The notes: a model not told the origin generated them from the sequence alone. A stretch of DNA of 64,000 nucleotides from Pseudomonas sp. Teo4 (GCF_034387475.1 NZ_JAXCIL010000002.1:806001-870000), one strand, 5' to 3'. Counted from the first letter of the stretch, positions 33,754-43,499 are shown. A program made the numbers and translations.

Positions 33754-34691
33754 GGGTGGCCAGCCTCGCCGTAGACTTCCTTGAGGATCGCCTCGGCGCC
33801 CTGACCCAGCAGGTCTTCAGCCACCTGAACACCCAGCGCCTCAGCCTGGGAACGGGGTGCACGGGCCTGCGCAACCAACAAGGTGCCTCCGCTTGGCTGG
33901 CCGACCAGCCCACGCAGCCACAACTGCTCGCCTTCGAGCACTGCATAGCAGGCGATGGGCACCTGGCAACCGCCGTTCAGGCGCTTGTTCAGTGCGCGTT
34001 CGGCCACCACACGGTCGGCGGTATCGGCATGGTGCAGCGGCGCCAGCAGGGCGTGAGTCTCGCTGTCGGCGCTGCGGCACTCGATGCCCACGGCACCCTG
34101 GCCGCCTGCTGGCAGGCTGTCATCGACGCTGATGGTCGAAGTGATACGGTCTTCGAAGCCGAGGCGAATCAGGCCCGCCGCCGCGAGGATGATCGCGTCG
34201 TACTCACCGGCATCGAGCTTGGCCAGGCGGGTGTTGACGTTGCCGCGCAGGAAACGGATTTCCAGGTCCGGGCGACGCGCCAGCAGTTGTGCCTGGCGAC
34301 GCAGGCTGGAGGTGCCGACGATGCTGCCGGCTGGCAGCGCCTCGAGGCTGGCGAACGTATTGGAAACGAAGGCATCGCGAGGGTCTTCACGCTCGCAGAT
34401 GCAATACAGGCCCAGGCCCTCGGGGAAGTCCATCGGCACATCCTTCATGGAATGCACGGCGATGTCGGCTTCGTTGTCCAGTAGGGCGGTTTCCAGCTCC
34501 TTGACGAACAGGCCCTTGCCGCCAATCTTGGCCAAAGGCGCATCGAGCAGCTTGTCGCCACGGCTGACCATGGGCACCAGCGTGACCAGCAGGCCTGGAT
34601 GCGCTTGCTCCAAGCGGGCTTTGACGTATTCGGCCTGCCACAGGGCCAAGGCACTTTTACGGGTGGCAATGCGGATTTCGCGAGTGGACAT
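33750..34691 (-). CDS. hemC: Hydroxymethylbilane synthase HemC
   Basis: A 313-residue enzyme that polymerises four porphobilinogen molecules. Cys242, which carries the dipyrromethane cofactor, is visible in [11 protein letters not shown], and the motifs [19 protein letters not shown] and [11 protein letters not shown] are present. The start at 34689-34691 (MSTREIRI) is chosen over a GTG three codons upstream. It is the first gene of the hemC-hemD-hemX-hemY operon. Confidence 0.95.
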   Translation of the reverse strand: MSTREIRIATRKSALALWQAEYVKARLEQAHPGLLVTLVPMVSRGDKLLDAPLAKIGGKGLFVKELETALLDNEADIAVHSMKDVPMDFPEGLGLYCICEREDPRDAFVSNTFASLEALPAGSIVGTSSLRRQAQLLARRPDLEIRFLRGNVNTRLAKLDAGEYDAIILAAAGLIRLGFEDRITSTISVDDSLPAGGQGAVGIECRSADSETHALLAPLHHADTADRVVAERALNKRLNGGCQVPIACYAVLEGEQLWLRGLVGQPSGGTLLVAQARAPRSQAEALGVQVAEDLLGQGAEAILKEVYGEAGHP

Positions 34692-34792
34692 GGAACGCAC
34701 CGAACCAGAGAAATGCCGCTGATGATAACAGCTCCACCGGCTTCGCTAGCAGATGCGGGTCAATCGCTTGTCTGGTACTGGCTGCTGCGCCT

Positions 34793-34845
34793 CTATCGCC
34801 GGAAAGCCGGCTCCTGCAGGTTCCAGGGGGCCGGCTTACCGATAG
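34793..34845. repeat. REP-like hairpin between algR and hemC
   Basis: CTATCGCCGGAAAGCCGG pairs with CCGGCTTACCGATAG over a short loop. It belongs to the REP family and lies 6 bases past the algR stop, so it may end or protect the algR transcript. Confidence 0.6.
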
Positions 34846-34851
34846 CAGGGT

Positions 34852-35595
34852 TCAGAGCGTCTGCATCATCTTGCGCACGCCGGCGACATGGCGGCGGCTG
34901 ACGGTCAGGGCATCGCCGTCCAGTCCCTTGAGAAACAGCTGGAAATGCCCTAGCGGCGTACGTTGCAAGCGTTCGATGCGCTCACGGGCGACCAGGGCGT
35001 TGCGGTGAATGCGTACAAAGCGCTCGCCGAACTCGTCCTCAAGCGCCTTGAGTGGCTCGTCGAGCAGCACCTCCCCGGCTTCATGGCGCAGGGTGACGTA
35101 TTTGTGGTCGGCAATGAAGTAGATGACCTGCGGTAGAGGGATCAGCTCGATGCCCTTGCGGGTTCGCGCACTGATGTGGCTGCGTGGGCCTCCACCTTCG
35201 TTGGCCGGTCGGGTGAGCGCCGCCAACTGGGCGCGGTTGGGCTTCTCTGCCTTGCGCAGCGCCTCGCGCAGCGCCTGGGGCTGGATTGGTTTGGTCACAT
35301 GGCTGAGCGTGCTGTCCTTGAACGCCTCGCTTCCGTATTCATCATCGCCGGTGCAGAACACCACCGACGGCGGGGCCTCGCGCTCGCACAGGCGGGCGGC
35401 CACCTGCAGGCCGTCCAGGCCTGGCATGCCGATGTCCAGCAGGACCACGTCGGGCTTGAGGCTTTCGATCAGGGCCAAGGCCTCCTCGCCGTTGGTGGCG
35501 CTGGGCTCCAGCACGGTGTAACCCTCCAGTTCGCCAAGCAATCGGCTCAGGCGTTCACGGGCCAGGGGTTCGTCATCAACGATCAGGACATTCAT
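34852..35595 (-). CDS. algR: Response regulator AlgR (LytTR type)
   Basis: A 247-residue regulator with an N-terminal receiver (Asp54 in DVVLLDIGMPG) and a C-terminal LytTR DNA-binding domain (about residues 140-245; VIYFIADHKYVTLRHEAGEV, FVRIHRNALVARERIERLQR). In P. aeruginosa AlgR controls alginate, type IV pili and rhamnolipid genes with the kinase AlgZ/FimS. Here the gap to argH has no room for algZ, so its partner must be encoded elsewhere or it acts without one. It lies upstream of hemC in the same direction. Confidence 0.93.
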   Translation of the reverse strand: MNVLIVDDEPLARERLSRLLGELEGYTVLEPSATNGEEALALIESLKPDVVLLDIGMPGLDGLQVAARLCEREAPPSVVFCTGDDEYGSEAFKDSTLSHVTKPIQPQALREALRKAEKPNRAQLAALTRPANEGGGPRSHISARTRKGIELIPLPQVIYFIADHKYVTLRHEAGEVLLDEPLKALEDEFGERFVRIHRNALVARERIERLQRTPLGHFQLFLKGLDGDALTVSRRHVAGVRKMMQTL

Positions 35596-35904
35596 AATTG
35601 CGCTGGATTCCTGAATGAGTCTCGCACAGGTATAGCGTAGACAGGTGTGGTTCGAGCGACACTGCGGTCACGCTCTAGACCGGTGCGATGGCCAAAGATT
35701 CACTAGGCCGGCATATTCGTTGCCAGTCCTCTGTCCAACTGTAGACGGTCCGTGGAACACTGCCGTTCAATCGTTAAATATCGCTGTCCTCCCCTCCTGC
35801 CAGTGTTTTCTCGACATTTCTGTCGACCGGCGTCCTACGGCGGCCAGCCCAACCCTGTTATCATCGGCGACACTTTTTCGTTCACGCCTTCAACGAGTGA
35901 ATCC
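35596..35904. promoter_or_regulatory. algR-argH divergent gap, no gene
   Basis: A 309-base region between divergent genes. It should contain both promoters. No open frame here resembles the AlgZ/FimS kinase that occupies this place in P. aeruginosa. Confidence 0.55.
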
Positions 35905-37299
35905 ATGAGCACCGACAAGACCAATCAGTCCTGGGGCGGCCGCTTCAGTGAGCCCGTCGACGCCTTCGTCGCCCGCTTCACCGCCTCGGTCGATTTCGAC
36001 AAGCGCCTGTACCGCCACGACATCATGGGTTCGATCGCCCACGCCACCATGCTGGCGCAGGTCGGCGTACTCACCGACGCCGAGCGCGACACCATCATCG
36101 ATGGCCTGAAAACCATTCAGGGCGAGATCGAGGCCGGCAACTTCGACTGGCGCGTCGACCTTGAAGACGTGCACATGAACATCGAAGCACGCCTGACCGA
36201 CCGTATCGGTATCACTGGTAAGAAGCTGCACACCGGCCGTAGCCGCAACGACCAGGTGGCCACCGACATTCGCCTGTGGCTGCGCGACGAAATCGACCTG
36301 ATCCTGGCCGAAATCACTCGCCTGCAGCAGGGCCTGCTGGAGCAGGCCGAGCGCGAAGCCGAAACCATCATGCCCGGCTTCACCCACCTGCAGACCGCCC
36401 AGCCGGTCACCTTCGGCCACCACCTGCTGGCTTGGTTCGAAATGCTCAGCCGCGACTACGAGCGCCTGGTCGACTGCCGCAAGCGCACCAACCGCATGCC
36501 ACTGGGCAGCGCGGCACTGGCTGGCACCACCTACCCGATCGACCGCGAGCTGACCTGCAAGCTGCTGGGCTTCGAGGCCGTGGCCGGCAACTCGCTGGAT
36601 GGCGTCTCGGACCGCGACTTCGCCATCGAATTCTGCGCCGCCGCCAGCCTGGCCATGATGCACCTGTCGCGCTTCTCCGAAGAGCTGGTGCTGTGGACCA
36701 GCGCCCAGTTCCAGTTCATTGACCTGCCTGACCGCTTCTGCACCGGCAGCTCGATCATGCCGCAGAAGAAGAACCCGGATGTTCCAGAGCTGGTACGCGG
36801 CAAGAGCGGCCGAGTGTTCGGCGCCCTGACCGGCCTGCTGACCCTGATGAAAGGCCAACCGCTGGCCTACAACAAGGACAACCAGGAAGACAAAGAGCCG
36901 CTGTTCGATGCCGCCGACACCCTGCGCGACTCGCTGCGTGCTTTCGCCGACATGATCCCGGCCATCAAGCCACGTCATGCCATCATGCGCGAAGCGGCGC
37001 TGCGCGGGTTCTCCACCGCGACCGACCTGGCGGACTACCTGGTACGCCGTGGCCTGCCGTTCCGTGACTGCCACGAAATCGTTGGTCATGCCGTGAAGTA
37101 TGGCGTCGACACTGGCAAGGACCTGGCCGAGATGAGCCTGGACGAGCTGCGCCAGTTCAGCGACCAGATCGAGCAGGACGTGTTTGCCGTGCTGACCCTG
37201 GAAGGCTCGGTGAATGCCCGTAACCACATTGGTGGTACCGCACCGGCGCAGGTGCGTGCTGCCGTTGTGCGTGGCAAAGCTCTGCTGGCTTCGCGCTAA
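35905..37299 (+). CDS. argH: Argininosuccinate lyase ArgH
   Basis: A 464-residue enzyme for the last step of arginine synthesis: argininosuccinate to arginine and fumarate. The fumarase/aspartase superfamily signature [11 protein letters not shown], with the catalytic Ser, is at about residues 281-291, and [11 protein letters not shown] and [12 protein letters not shown] are also present. The ATG at 35905 ([16 protein letters not shown]) matches the family start, although the frame stays open upstream. Confidence 0.96.
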   Translation: MSTDKTNQSWGGRFSEPVDAFVARFTASVDFDKRLYRHDIMGSIAHATMLAQVGVLTDAERDTIIDGLKTIQGEIEAGNFDWRVDLEDVHMNIEARLTDRIGITGKKLHTGRSRNDQVATDIRLWLRDEIDLILAEITRLQQGLLEQAEREAETIMPGFTHLQTAQPVTFGHHLLAWFEMLSRDYERLVDCRKRTNRMPLGSAALAGTTYPIDRELTCKLLGFEAVAGNSLDGVSDRDFAIEFCAAASLAMMHLSRFSEELVLWTSAQFQFIDLPDRFCTGSSIMPQKKNPDVPELVRGKSGRVFGALTGLLTLMKGQPLAYNKDNQEDKEPLFDAADTLRDSLRAFADMIPAIKPRHAIMREAALRGFSTATDLADYLVRRGLPFRDCHEIVGHAVKYGVDTGKDLAEMSLDELRQFSDQIEQDVFAVLTLEGSVNARNHIGGTAPAQVRAAVVRGKALLASR

Positions 37300-37324
37300 C
37301 TGCGATTGCGAGGGCTTTGCCCTC

Positions 37325-37458
37325 GATCGCCGGCAAGCCGGCTCCCACAGGTACCGCGCTGATCTTGGGATCACTGCAGTACCTGCGGGAGCAACTGTCT
37401 TGCTCAATGTCTAAAAAGCTTGCGCGACCCTGTGGGAGCCGGCTTGCCGGCGATTGGG
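37325..37458. repeat. Inverted pair of REP elements
   Basis: GATCGCCGGCAAGCCGGCTC at about 37325 and its reverse-complement-like partner CCTGTGGGAGCCGGCTTGCC at about 37430 flank roughly 75 bases. A short hairpin, GGGCTGC AAA GCAGCCC, follows at 37456-37472 beside the stop of the glutathione transferase gene and may terminate either convergent transcript. Confidence 0.75.
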
Positions 37459-37474
37459 CTGCAAAGCAGCCCCC

Positions 37475-38137
37475 TCAGCGCTTCCCGCTGCGCACCATCT
37501 CCATGAAAGCCGGCATCGCCGCATCCTTGTCCGCCACGATCCGCGCCATATGCGGGTTTTCGCGCATCTTATCCAGCAACGCCTTGGCTTGCGGGAAGTC
37601 GGCAAGGAAATCGATGTTCAGCACCTTCTTGCCCACGGCGTAGGCCAGGTCGACCGAGAAGCAGAACATCAGGTCCGCCAAGGTCAGTTCCTCACCTGCC
37701 ACATAAGGTGCAAAGCGGCCATTGCGCTTGAGCGTGGCGAACCCCGCCAGCAGCTCGGTGCGCGCGCGCTCCTTGATCAGTGGCTCGACTGCCGCGCCGA
37801 AGAACGACTCGGCATAGCAGGTACGCGCAGGCAGCTCGATATACAGTTCGATCTCCTTGAGCAGCTCGCGCACCTTGGCCTGTTCGAACGGATCGGCGGG
37901 CAGCAGCGCCTTGCCGCCACGGGTCTGCTCGATGTAGTCGAGAATCACGCTGGTCTCGCTGAGGAAGCCGTGCTCGGTCTCCAGCACAGGCACTTTACCG
38001 CGCGGGCTTACTTCCAGCGCCTGCGGCGCCTGACCACCATAGAAGGCGACCTCCTCGAACGGCAGTCCTTTCTCCAGCAGCGCCAGCTTGACCATGTTGT
38101 AGTAGTTGCTGACCGAGAATCCGTGAAGCTTGAGCAT
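37475..38137 (-). CDS. Glutathione S-transferase
   Basis: A 220-residue cytosolic GST: thioredoxin-like N-terminal domain (MLKLHGFSVSNYYNMVKLAL, PRGKVPVLET, then SETSVILDYIE) and helical C-terminal domain (about residues 90-210, EELTLADLMFCFSVDLAY). The catalytic residue is probably Ser10 or Tyr12/13, near the N-terminus. Natural substrate unknown. Confidence 0.87.
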   Translation of the reverse strand: MLKLHGFSVSNYYNMVKLALLEKGLPFEEVAFYGGQAPQALEVSPRGKVPVLETEHGFLSETSVILDYIEQTRGGKALLPADPFEQAKVRELLKEIELYIELPARTCYAESFFGAAVEPLIKERARTELLAGFATLKRNGRFAPYVAGEELTLADLMFCFSVDLAYAVGKKVLNIDFLADFPQAKALLDKMRENPHMARIVADKDAAMPAFMEMVRSGKR

Positions 38138-38249
38138 TGGGTAACAGCCTCCAGGCCGTGTGGGGATGGCCCGGCTTTTATAGACCGATCAGCCAGGCAT
38201 GACCAGCCAAGGCGTGGCAAACTGTATGCCCCTCTACAGGAGTACCGCC

Positions 38250-38552
38250 ATGAGCGAGCCCACCGACATCGACAATGACGACGACGAAGCCTTCGCCGAA
38301 GCGACGCTGACCCAGGCCATTGAAAACCAGATCGAAAGCGGCGAGCCACCAGCTGCCAAGGCCACCTTCAACAAGCTGACACTGGTTGGTTACGAGCGCG
38401 AAGACATCCTCAACCTCATGGCCCACGTGCTGGCCATCGAAATCGACAACATGCTCGACGAAGACCGCCCGTTCGACGGCGAGTGGTACGAGACCGCCCT
38501 TCGCGCATTGCCGGAGCTTCCACCTGAGGCGGATCAAGGCGACGACGAATAA
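38250..38552 (+). CDS. Conserved hypothetical acidic protein
   Basis: A 100-residue protein with an acidic N-terminus (residues 5-18 mostly Asp/Glu) and a helical core (VGYEREDILNLMAHVLAIEI). I do not recognise the family. A CAGGAG ribosome site lies 8 bases before the ATG. It is upstream of the TIGR02647 gene in the same direction, divergent from the GST gene. Confidence 0.65.
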   Translation: MSEPTDIDNDDDEAFAEATLTQAIENQIESGEPPAAKATFNKLTLVGYEREDILNLMAHVLAIEIDNMLDEDRPFDGEWYETALRALPELPPEADQGDDE

Positions 38553-38621
38553 GCCGACTACACTCCAGGGTCAGGCACCGCTGCCGGTGCCGTCATCCTC
38601 GTCTGGAAGTCAGGAGTCGCC

Positions 38622-38867
38622 ATGTCCTTCACCCCCGAACTGATCGCCGAACTGGAAGTCCTCGCCCTGTTCAACCTGGACAGTCATCAGGAAGGCATCA
38701 AGGTCCACAGCAACGCGTCCCCCGCCCTTGTCGCCGCAGCCAAGCGCCTGTACGACAAACAACTGACCGACCAGCCTGACGGCGGCTACCTGACCAGTCT
38801 GGGGCTCGATGCCGCCCAGAGCGTCCAGCAGCTGCTGACCATCCTCAAGGCTGCGCAACCGGCGTAA
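38622..38867 (+). CDS. TIGR02647 family protein
   Basis: An 81-residue protein of the TIGR02647 family (MSFTPELIAELEVLALFNLD, QLTDQPDGGYLTSLGLDAAQ), found mainly in Pseudomonas and relatives near cyaA. Function unknown. A GGAG element precedes the ATG. Confidence 0.8.
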   Translation: MSFTPELIAELEVLALFNLDSHQEGIKVHSNASPALVAAAKRLYDKQLTDQPDGGYLTSLGLDAAQSVQQLLTILKAAQPA

Positions 38868-38875
38868 TTGCACCG

Positions 38876-38905
38876 CCCCCATCAACGGTTTGTCGGTGAT
38901 GGGGG
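38876..38905. terminator. Possible terminator hairpin before cyaA
   Basis: CCCCCATCA pairs exactly with TGATGGGGG over a 12-base loop just after the TIGR02647 gene. No T-run follows, so it may be an imperfect terminator or a REP remnant. Confidence 0.4.
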
Positions 38906-39012
38906 CCGCAAGCGCTGGCAAAATGGCGCCAAAAATTCCGCTTTTTGGCTTATCCGACTGCGATACTCAGGCTAAACTCGCCGCAGCTTCCCTGGCCCGC
39001 TCTGAGTGCTGA

Positions 39013-41877
39013 ATGAACCACCCCCACGAAATCCGCCCCGATCTGGACGAAGGCATCGACCGCAAGGTGCTGGCGAAATTGCGTGCTCGGTTCCTGCAGG
39101 TCAACGAGGGCCGGCTGCAGCGCGCCATGGACGGGCTTTCGACACGTCAGCAACAAGTGCTGACCCTGCTACCGCTGCTGTTTCACGTCAACCACCCGTT
39201 GTTGCCTGGCTATGTCTCGGGCAGCACACCGGCCGGTGTTTCGGGTTTCGAACCCAATGCAGAGCTGGTTGCCGAGGGGCAACGGCTGGCACGCTCGTTC
39301 TCTTACCGGACGCGTCTTGGCAACCCGCACCGCCCAATCCATGGCCTGTTCCTGATGGGCAGCCTGGGCTCCCTGGCCCAGGCCGAGCAGAGCGATATGG
39401 ACCTCTGGGTTTGCCATGCACCTGGCCTGAATGAACATCAGCTTCAGGAATTGCGACGCAAATGTCAGCTACTCGAGGCCTGGGCCGACAGCCTGGGCGC
39501 CGAAGCGCACTTCTTCCTGATTGACCCGCAAGGTTTCGCCCAAGGCCAGCGAGACAGCCAGCTCAGCTCGGACGATTGCGGCACCACCCAGCATTTCCTG
39601 CTGCTCGATGAGTTCTACCGTACCGCCATCTGGCTGGCCGGACGCACGCCGCTCTGGTGGCTGGTGCCGGTGTATGAGGAACACAACTATCTCGACTACA
39701 CCGAAACCTTGCTGTCCAAGCGCTTCATCCGCAGCACCGACGCCCTGGACCTCGGTAACCTGTCGCACATTCCGCCCGGCGAGTTCGTCGGGGCCGGCCT
39801 GTGGCAACTGTTCAAGGGCATCGACTCACCCTACAAATCTCTGCTCAAGTTGCTGCTGACCGAAGTTTACGCCAGCGAACACCCGACCGTGCGCTGCCTG
39901 AGCCTTGATTACAAGCAGGCGGTTTTTGCCAACCAGCTCGACCTCGATGAGCTGGACCCCTACGTGATGGTGTACCGGCGAATCGAGCGTTATCTGCAGC
40001 AACGGGGTGAAACCGCCCGCCTCGAACTGGTGCGACGCAGCCTTTACCTCAAGGTAAACAAGAAAGTCAGCGGAATTGACCGCTCGCGTAACAACGGCTG
40101 GCAGCGCCGACTGCTGCAACGCCTGGCCGATGAATGGGGCTGGGACGAGCGCCAACTGGCCATGCTCGATAGCCGCAGCCAGTGGAAAGTGCGCCAGGTC
40201 GCAGTCGAACGCCGCGAACTGGTCGCCGAACTCAACCACAGCTACCGCTTTCTCAGCCAGTTCGCGCAGAACCAGAATGCCAGCAGCCGCGCAGACCAGC
40301 GCGACCTCAACGTTCTCGGCCGGCGCCTGTACGCAGCCTTCGAGCGCCGCGCGGGCAAGATCGAAGTGATCAACCCGGGCATTGCCCCGGACCTTGCCGA
40401 GGACACCCTGACGCTGGTCCACTCGCCCAACCGCAAGGAGCCCGGCAGCCACCACTGGGGGCTGTACAACGGCAATCTCAGTGTGCACGAGTGGGAGCAC
40501 TTCAACCCGATCAAGCGCTGCCGCGAACTGCTCGAACTGCTGACCTGGGCCCATCGCAATGGCGTCATCGACAGCAGCACACGCCTGGCACTGCACCCAG
40601 GCATCAGCGACCTGACCGAATTCGAACTGTTCAACCTGCTGGGCAGCCTGCAACAAAGCCTGCCATTGCCGTTGGGGGCCGTCAGCGAAGTGCGCCTGCT
40701 GCAACCTAGCGTCGCCGACGAAATGCTGCTGCTGGTCAACGTGGGTATCGATCCGCTGCGTCACCACCGCGACCTGAACATCCTGATGACCACCGAGCGC
40801 ACTGACTCGCTAAGTTACGCAGGGGTGCGCGAAAACCTGGTGCTGACCCTCGACCAGATTACCCTCAACAGCTGGAACGAAGTGCTGGTACAGCGTTACG
40901 ACGGCGAACATGCGCTGCTGCGCTGCCTGCGCGACTTCCTCAACAGCCTTGGCCAGCGCAGCCACCGGCCACGCGTACGCGTGCGCTGCTTCTGCCATAA
41001 CCGCGCCCAGGCGATCAGCCAGCGGGTCGAAGATATTTTCGACACGGTGCAACTGCTGCTCGACCAGAGCCAGAATCACCGCTACCTGTTGCAAGTCGCG
41101 CAGCATACCCACGTGCTGGAGTTGCTGCCTGGTCAGGTCACCTTAGCGACGCTGGACAGCCATGATGCCGTGCTCGATTACCTGGGCGAGGAACGCAGCG
41201 TCTATAGCCCGCTGCATCTGGACGCAAGCGCCTTGCAGGACCACGACTTGCCGCTGCTACTGGAACAAGCCCGCCCCGACTGCATTCAGGTGTTCTACCG
41301 GCTGCTAGACGGCTGGGCTGACCTGTATGTGCTCGATGAGTACAACGCCCTGTGGCAGCAGCGCCTGCCACTTCAGGACGAAAGCCATCTGCTGCTGCCT
41401 TTGCAGCGTTTTTTGCGCTCGGTGGTGATGCGCCGTGATGCCCGCTTGCCACTGGATTACTCAAGGCAAGTGCCGTTGCAGATCCAATACGCGCAACTGT
41501 TGCCGACGGGGCCTGGCAAGGCGCGGAGCATCGAGCCACGACCAGCGCCCGGCGAGGACCTGGACCAACCCTGCTACGAGGTCCAGGCCATTCTGCAGGC
41601 AGGTACTGACGATGAGGTGCATGTCACGCTCTATTGCGACCAGCAAGAGTTTTCCGAACTGGACCACGGCGATGAACTGTACACCGTGGTCGCCCGGCAG
41701 ATTCTCGGCCAGCGTCGAAGTGCAGGACAGTACCGGTGTTACATCACCGACCTGGATTTGTCGGAACTGCTCGGAGATGAGCCGGGGTCGACGATTCTCT
41801 ACCTACGCTATAAACGTCAGCTGGAGCAGGCACTGAATGAAGGGCTCGCGCAACTTCAGGCGGCACTGGAGCCCTGA
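39013..41877 (+). CDS. cyaA: Class I adenylate cyclase CyaA
   Basis: A 954-residue cytoplasmic enzyme making cyclic AMP from ATP. The catalytic nucleotidyltransferase part is in the N-terminal half; GSLGSLAQAEQSDMDLWVCH (about residues 114-133) carries the Ser and the two Asp metal ligands. The C-terminal half is the regulatory part that in enterics responds to the glucose phosphotransferase system. Length and motifs fit full-size class I cyclases. Neighbourhood with cyaY and lysA is conserved in Pseudomonas. Confidence 0.95.
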   Translation: MNHPHEIRPDLDEGIDRKVLAKLRARFLQVNEGRLQRAMDGLSTRQQQVLTLLPLLFHVNHPLLPGYVSGSTPAGVSGFEPNAELVAEGQRLARSFSYRTRLGNPHRPIHGLFLMGSLGSLAQAEQSDMDLWVCHAPGLNEHQLQELRRKCQLLEAWADSLGAEAHFFLIDPQGFAQGQRDSQLSSDDCGTTQHFLLLDEFYRTAIWLAGRTPLWWLVPVYEEHNYLDYTETLLSKRFIRSTDALDLGNLSHIPPGEFVGAGLWQLFKGIDSPYKSLLKLLLTEVYASEHPTVRCLSLDYKQAVFANQLDLDELDPYVMVYRRIERYLQQRGETARLELVRRSLYLKVNKKVSGIDRSRNNGWQRRLLQRLADEWGWDERQLAMLDSRSQWKVRQVAVERRELVAELNHSYRFLSQFAQNQNASSRADQRDLNVLGRRLYAAFERRAGKIEVINPGIAPDLAEDTLTLVHSPNRKEPGSHHWGLYNGNLSVHEWEHFNPIKRCRELLELLTWAHRNGVIDSSTRLALHPGISDLTEFELFNLLGSLQQSLPLPLGAVSEVRLLQPSVADEMLLLVNVGIDPLRHHRDLNILMTTERTDSLSYAGVRENLVLTLDQITLNSWNEVLVQRYDGEHALLRCLRDFLNSLGQRSHRPRVRVRCFCHNRAQAISQRVEDIFDTVQLLLDQSQNHRYLLQVAQHTHVLELLPGQVTLATLDSHDAVLDYLGEERSVYSPLHLDASALQDHDLPLLLEQARPDCIQVFYRLLDGWADLYVLDEYNALWQQRLPLQDESHLLLPLQRFLRSVVMRRDARLPLDYSRQVPLQIQYAQLLPTGPGKARSIEPRPAPGEDLDQPCYEVQAILQAGTDDEVHVTLYCDQQEFSELDHGDELYTVVARQILGQRRSAGQYRCYITDLDLSELLGDEPGSTILYLRYKRQLEQALNEGLAQLQAALEP

Positions 41878-41893
41878 CCGACCGCAGTGACCG

Positions 41894-42304
41894 TCAGAGG
41901 TCGAAATCGCCCGCCGCTTCCGGCTGGTACTCGACCGCCAGCAACTTCAGCTTGAGGGTCTTGCCGCCGGGGGCCGGCCAGTCGATCTGCTCACCCACCG
42001 AAAGGCCCAGCAGTGCGCAGCCAATGGGTGCCAGAATCGAGACACTGCCTTCAGCGCCTGCATCCTTCGGGTATACCAACGTCAGGTGGTAATCCTTGCC
42101 GCTGGCCTCCTCGCGGCAGTGCACGCGGGAATTCATGGTCACCACACCCGCTGGCACCTCCTCATGACCGACCACCTGCTCGGCGCGGTCCAGCTCGCCC
42201 TGAAGGGCGAGTACACCCGGGGTACTTTCGTCGAGGCTGTCGATCAGGCGCTCGAGACGCTGTACGTCCAATCGGGTGAGGATGAGGGAAGGCTTGGTGC
42301 TCAT
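41894..42304 (-). CDS. rnk: Rnk, GreA-like regulator of nucleoside diphosphate kinase
   Basis: A 136-residue protein: N-terminal short coiled coil (residues 10-50) and C-terminal FKBP-like GreA/GreB domain (TLVYPKDAGAEGSVSILAPI, GCALLGLSVGEQIDW). Rnk binds RNA polymerase and affects NTP balance. It lacks the acidic tip of true Gre factors as far as I can see. It is convergent with cyaA, 16 bases away. Confidence 0.87.
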   Translation of the reverse strand: MSTKPSLILTRLDVQRLERLIDSLDESTPGVLALQGELDRAEQVVGHEEVPAGVVTMNSRVHCREEASGKDYHLTLVYPKDAGAEGSVSILAPIGCALLGLSVGEQIDWPAPGGKTLKLKLLAVEYQPEAAGDFDL

Positions 42305-42355
42305 GATCCAGTCAGACTCCTTGTGAACAGGCTTTTTTCTTCGGACAGATAAAGC

Positions 42356-42381
42356 AAAACCCCGCCCAAGGGCGGGGTTTG
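42356..42381. terminator. Terminator-like hairpin AAAACCCCGCCC / GGGCGGGGTTT
   Basis: An 8-9 bp GC stem (CCCCGCCC / GGGCGGGG) with a 2-base loop, flanked by A-run and T-run, so it can terminate in either direction. It sits upstream of the rnk start and downstream of the DUF1289 stop, and so probably ends the minus-strand cyaY-DUF1289 transcript. Confidence 0.85.
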
Positions 42382-42460
42382 TGGATGCTTTGGCGTCACC
42401 GACGCAGAACCCGACACTACCACAGCCGGGTAAATACTCAAGCCCGCAAAATCAATGTGC

Positions 42461-42673
42461 CTATGCCTGCGCTCGCAGCGCCTGGGCCTCGCGGCAAATC
42501 TGCCGACGCCGTTCATCGTCTGCCGAGCGCCATTCGCGAATATGCTCGACATGCCGGTGACACCCCGTGCAGACCTTGTGCTCATCCAGTCGGCAAACAC
42601 TGATGCAAGGCGATGGCACTGCGGGGCTGACATTGCTGTACAGCGGCTTTGGGGGCCGTACCTGGGTGCTCAT
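42461..42673 (-). CDS. DUF1289 small Cys-rich protein
   Basis: A 70-residue protein of the DUF1289 family. The four cysteines in PCISVCRLDEHKVCTGC fit a small metal- or cluster-binding site. The ATG at 42671-42673 follows the cyaY stop by one base, so the two genes are co-transcribed. Function unknown; the pairing with frataxin suggests iron or Fe-S biology, as inference. Confidence 0.82.
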   Translation of the reverse strand: MSTQVRPPKPLYSNVSPAVPSPCISVCRLDEHKVCTGCHRHVEHIREWRSADDERRRQICREAQALRAQA

Positions 42674-42674
42674 G

Positions 42675-43007
42675 TCAGATCTCGTCGAAGTCCAGCTTCT
42701 CGCCGGCTCGCTCCCAGACGATGCGCTCAAGCATCTCGCCGAGCAGCTCTTCGCTCTTCTCGCAAACCCACTTGCCGCTCTCTTCGTCGTAGTCGAAGTG
42801 GAAGCCACCGGAACGGTCGGCCAGCCACAACTGACGCAGCGGCTCCTGGCGGCTGAAGATCAGCTGGCTGCCGTTGTCGAACTTGATGGTCAGCACCCCT
42901 GCGGAATTTTCCATGTCCAGGTCCAGGCCGCTCTCGTCGAACAGGTCTTCCAGGGCCTGTTGGGTCGCGTCGACCAGATCATGGAAACGCGCTTCACTCA
43001 AACTCAT
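42675..43007 (-). CDS. cyaY: Frataxin-like protein CyaY
   Basis: A 110-residue frataxin homologue that binds iron and slows or tunes IscS-driven Fe-S cluster assembly. The acidic first helix (DATQQALEDLFDESGLDLDM) and the beta-sheet motif GGFHFDYDEESGKWVC are visible. It is divergent from lppL, as in E. coli and P. aeruginosa. Confidence 0.93.
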   Translation of the reverse strand: MSLSEARFHDLVDATQQALEDLFDESGLDLDMENSAGVLTIKFDNGSQLIFSRQEPLRQLWLADRSGGFHFDYDEESGKWVCEKSEELLGEMLERIVWERAGEKLDFDEI

Positions 43008-43099
43008 TGCAGGAACCTCGAAATTGGCTGCGTTACAGGCAAGGCGGGGAAGATACGGGCGCTTGCCGTTGAATGCAAAGGTTTGCCGTGGCCTTCCTT

Positions 43100-43132
43100 G
43101 GCCTCATCGCCGGCAAGCCAGCACCTACAAGG
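43100..43132. repeat. Single REP element
   Basis: GCCTCATCGCCGGCAAGCCA with following GCACCTACAAGG, one copy of the REP family in the cyaY-lppL gap. Confidence 0.6.
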
Positions 43133-43235
43133 GGCGCGCCCAAGCCTGCGAGAGGCGATTTACGTCACTGGCAGCACACAAGGATAGCCCGCCCGACGGA
43201 CCGGCTCTTGCATAGGCAATCCGCTGGTCGCTCGG

Positions 43236-43241
43236 TATACT
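43236..43241 (+). promoter_or_regulatory. Possible -10 box of the lppL-lysA-dapF promoter
   Basis: TATACT lies 37 bases before the lppL ATG. The -35 match at 17 bases upstream (TAGGCA) is poor, so the assignment is tentative. Confidence 0.35.
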
Positions 43242-43277
43242 CGGGCGCAATACTGCTTATTTCAAAGGATTTCACCC

Positions 43278-43490
43278 ATGAAGCGCCTGATTTCCTCACT
43301 TGCGGCGCTGGTCGCGGTTGCCTGTCTCGTTTCGGCCTGCGGTCAGAAAGGCCCTCTGTACCTGCCCGAAGACGGCAAGGACGGTAAAGACAGCCACAAA
43401 TCGCATCAGCACCAGCACGCTCAACCTGCGCAAACTCAAGAGCAGCAGCCAGAGCAGCCAATCGAGCCCGAGCAGACGCCAGAGCAGTAA
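43278..43490 (+). CDS. lppL: LppL, LptM-family lipoprotein
   Basis: A 70-residue lipoprotein: signal peptide with lipobox LVSAC (Cys21), directly followed by the family motif [10 protein letters not shown], then a Gln/Pro/His-rich disordered tail. The E. coli homologue YifL, now LptM, helps LptD mature in the outer membrane. The gene is between cyaY and lysA-dapF as in E. coli, and 9 bases before lysA. Confidence 0.88.
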   Translation: MKRLISSLAALVAVACLVSACGQKGPLYLPEDGKDGKDSHKSHQHQHAQPAQTQEQQPEQPIEPEQTPEQ

Positions 43491-43499
43491 GGAAATCAG

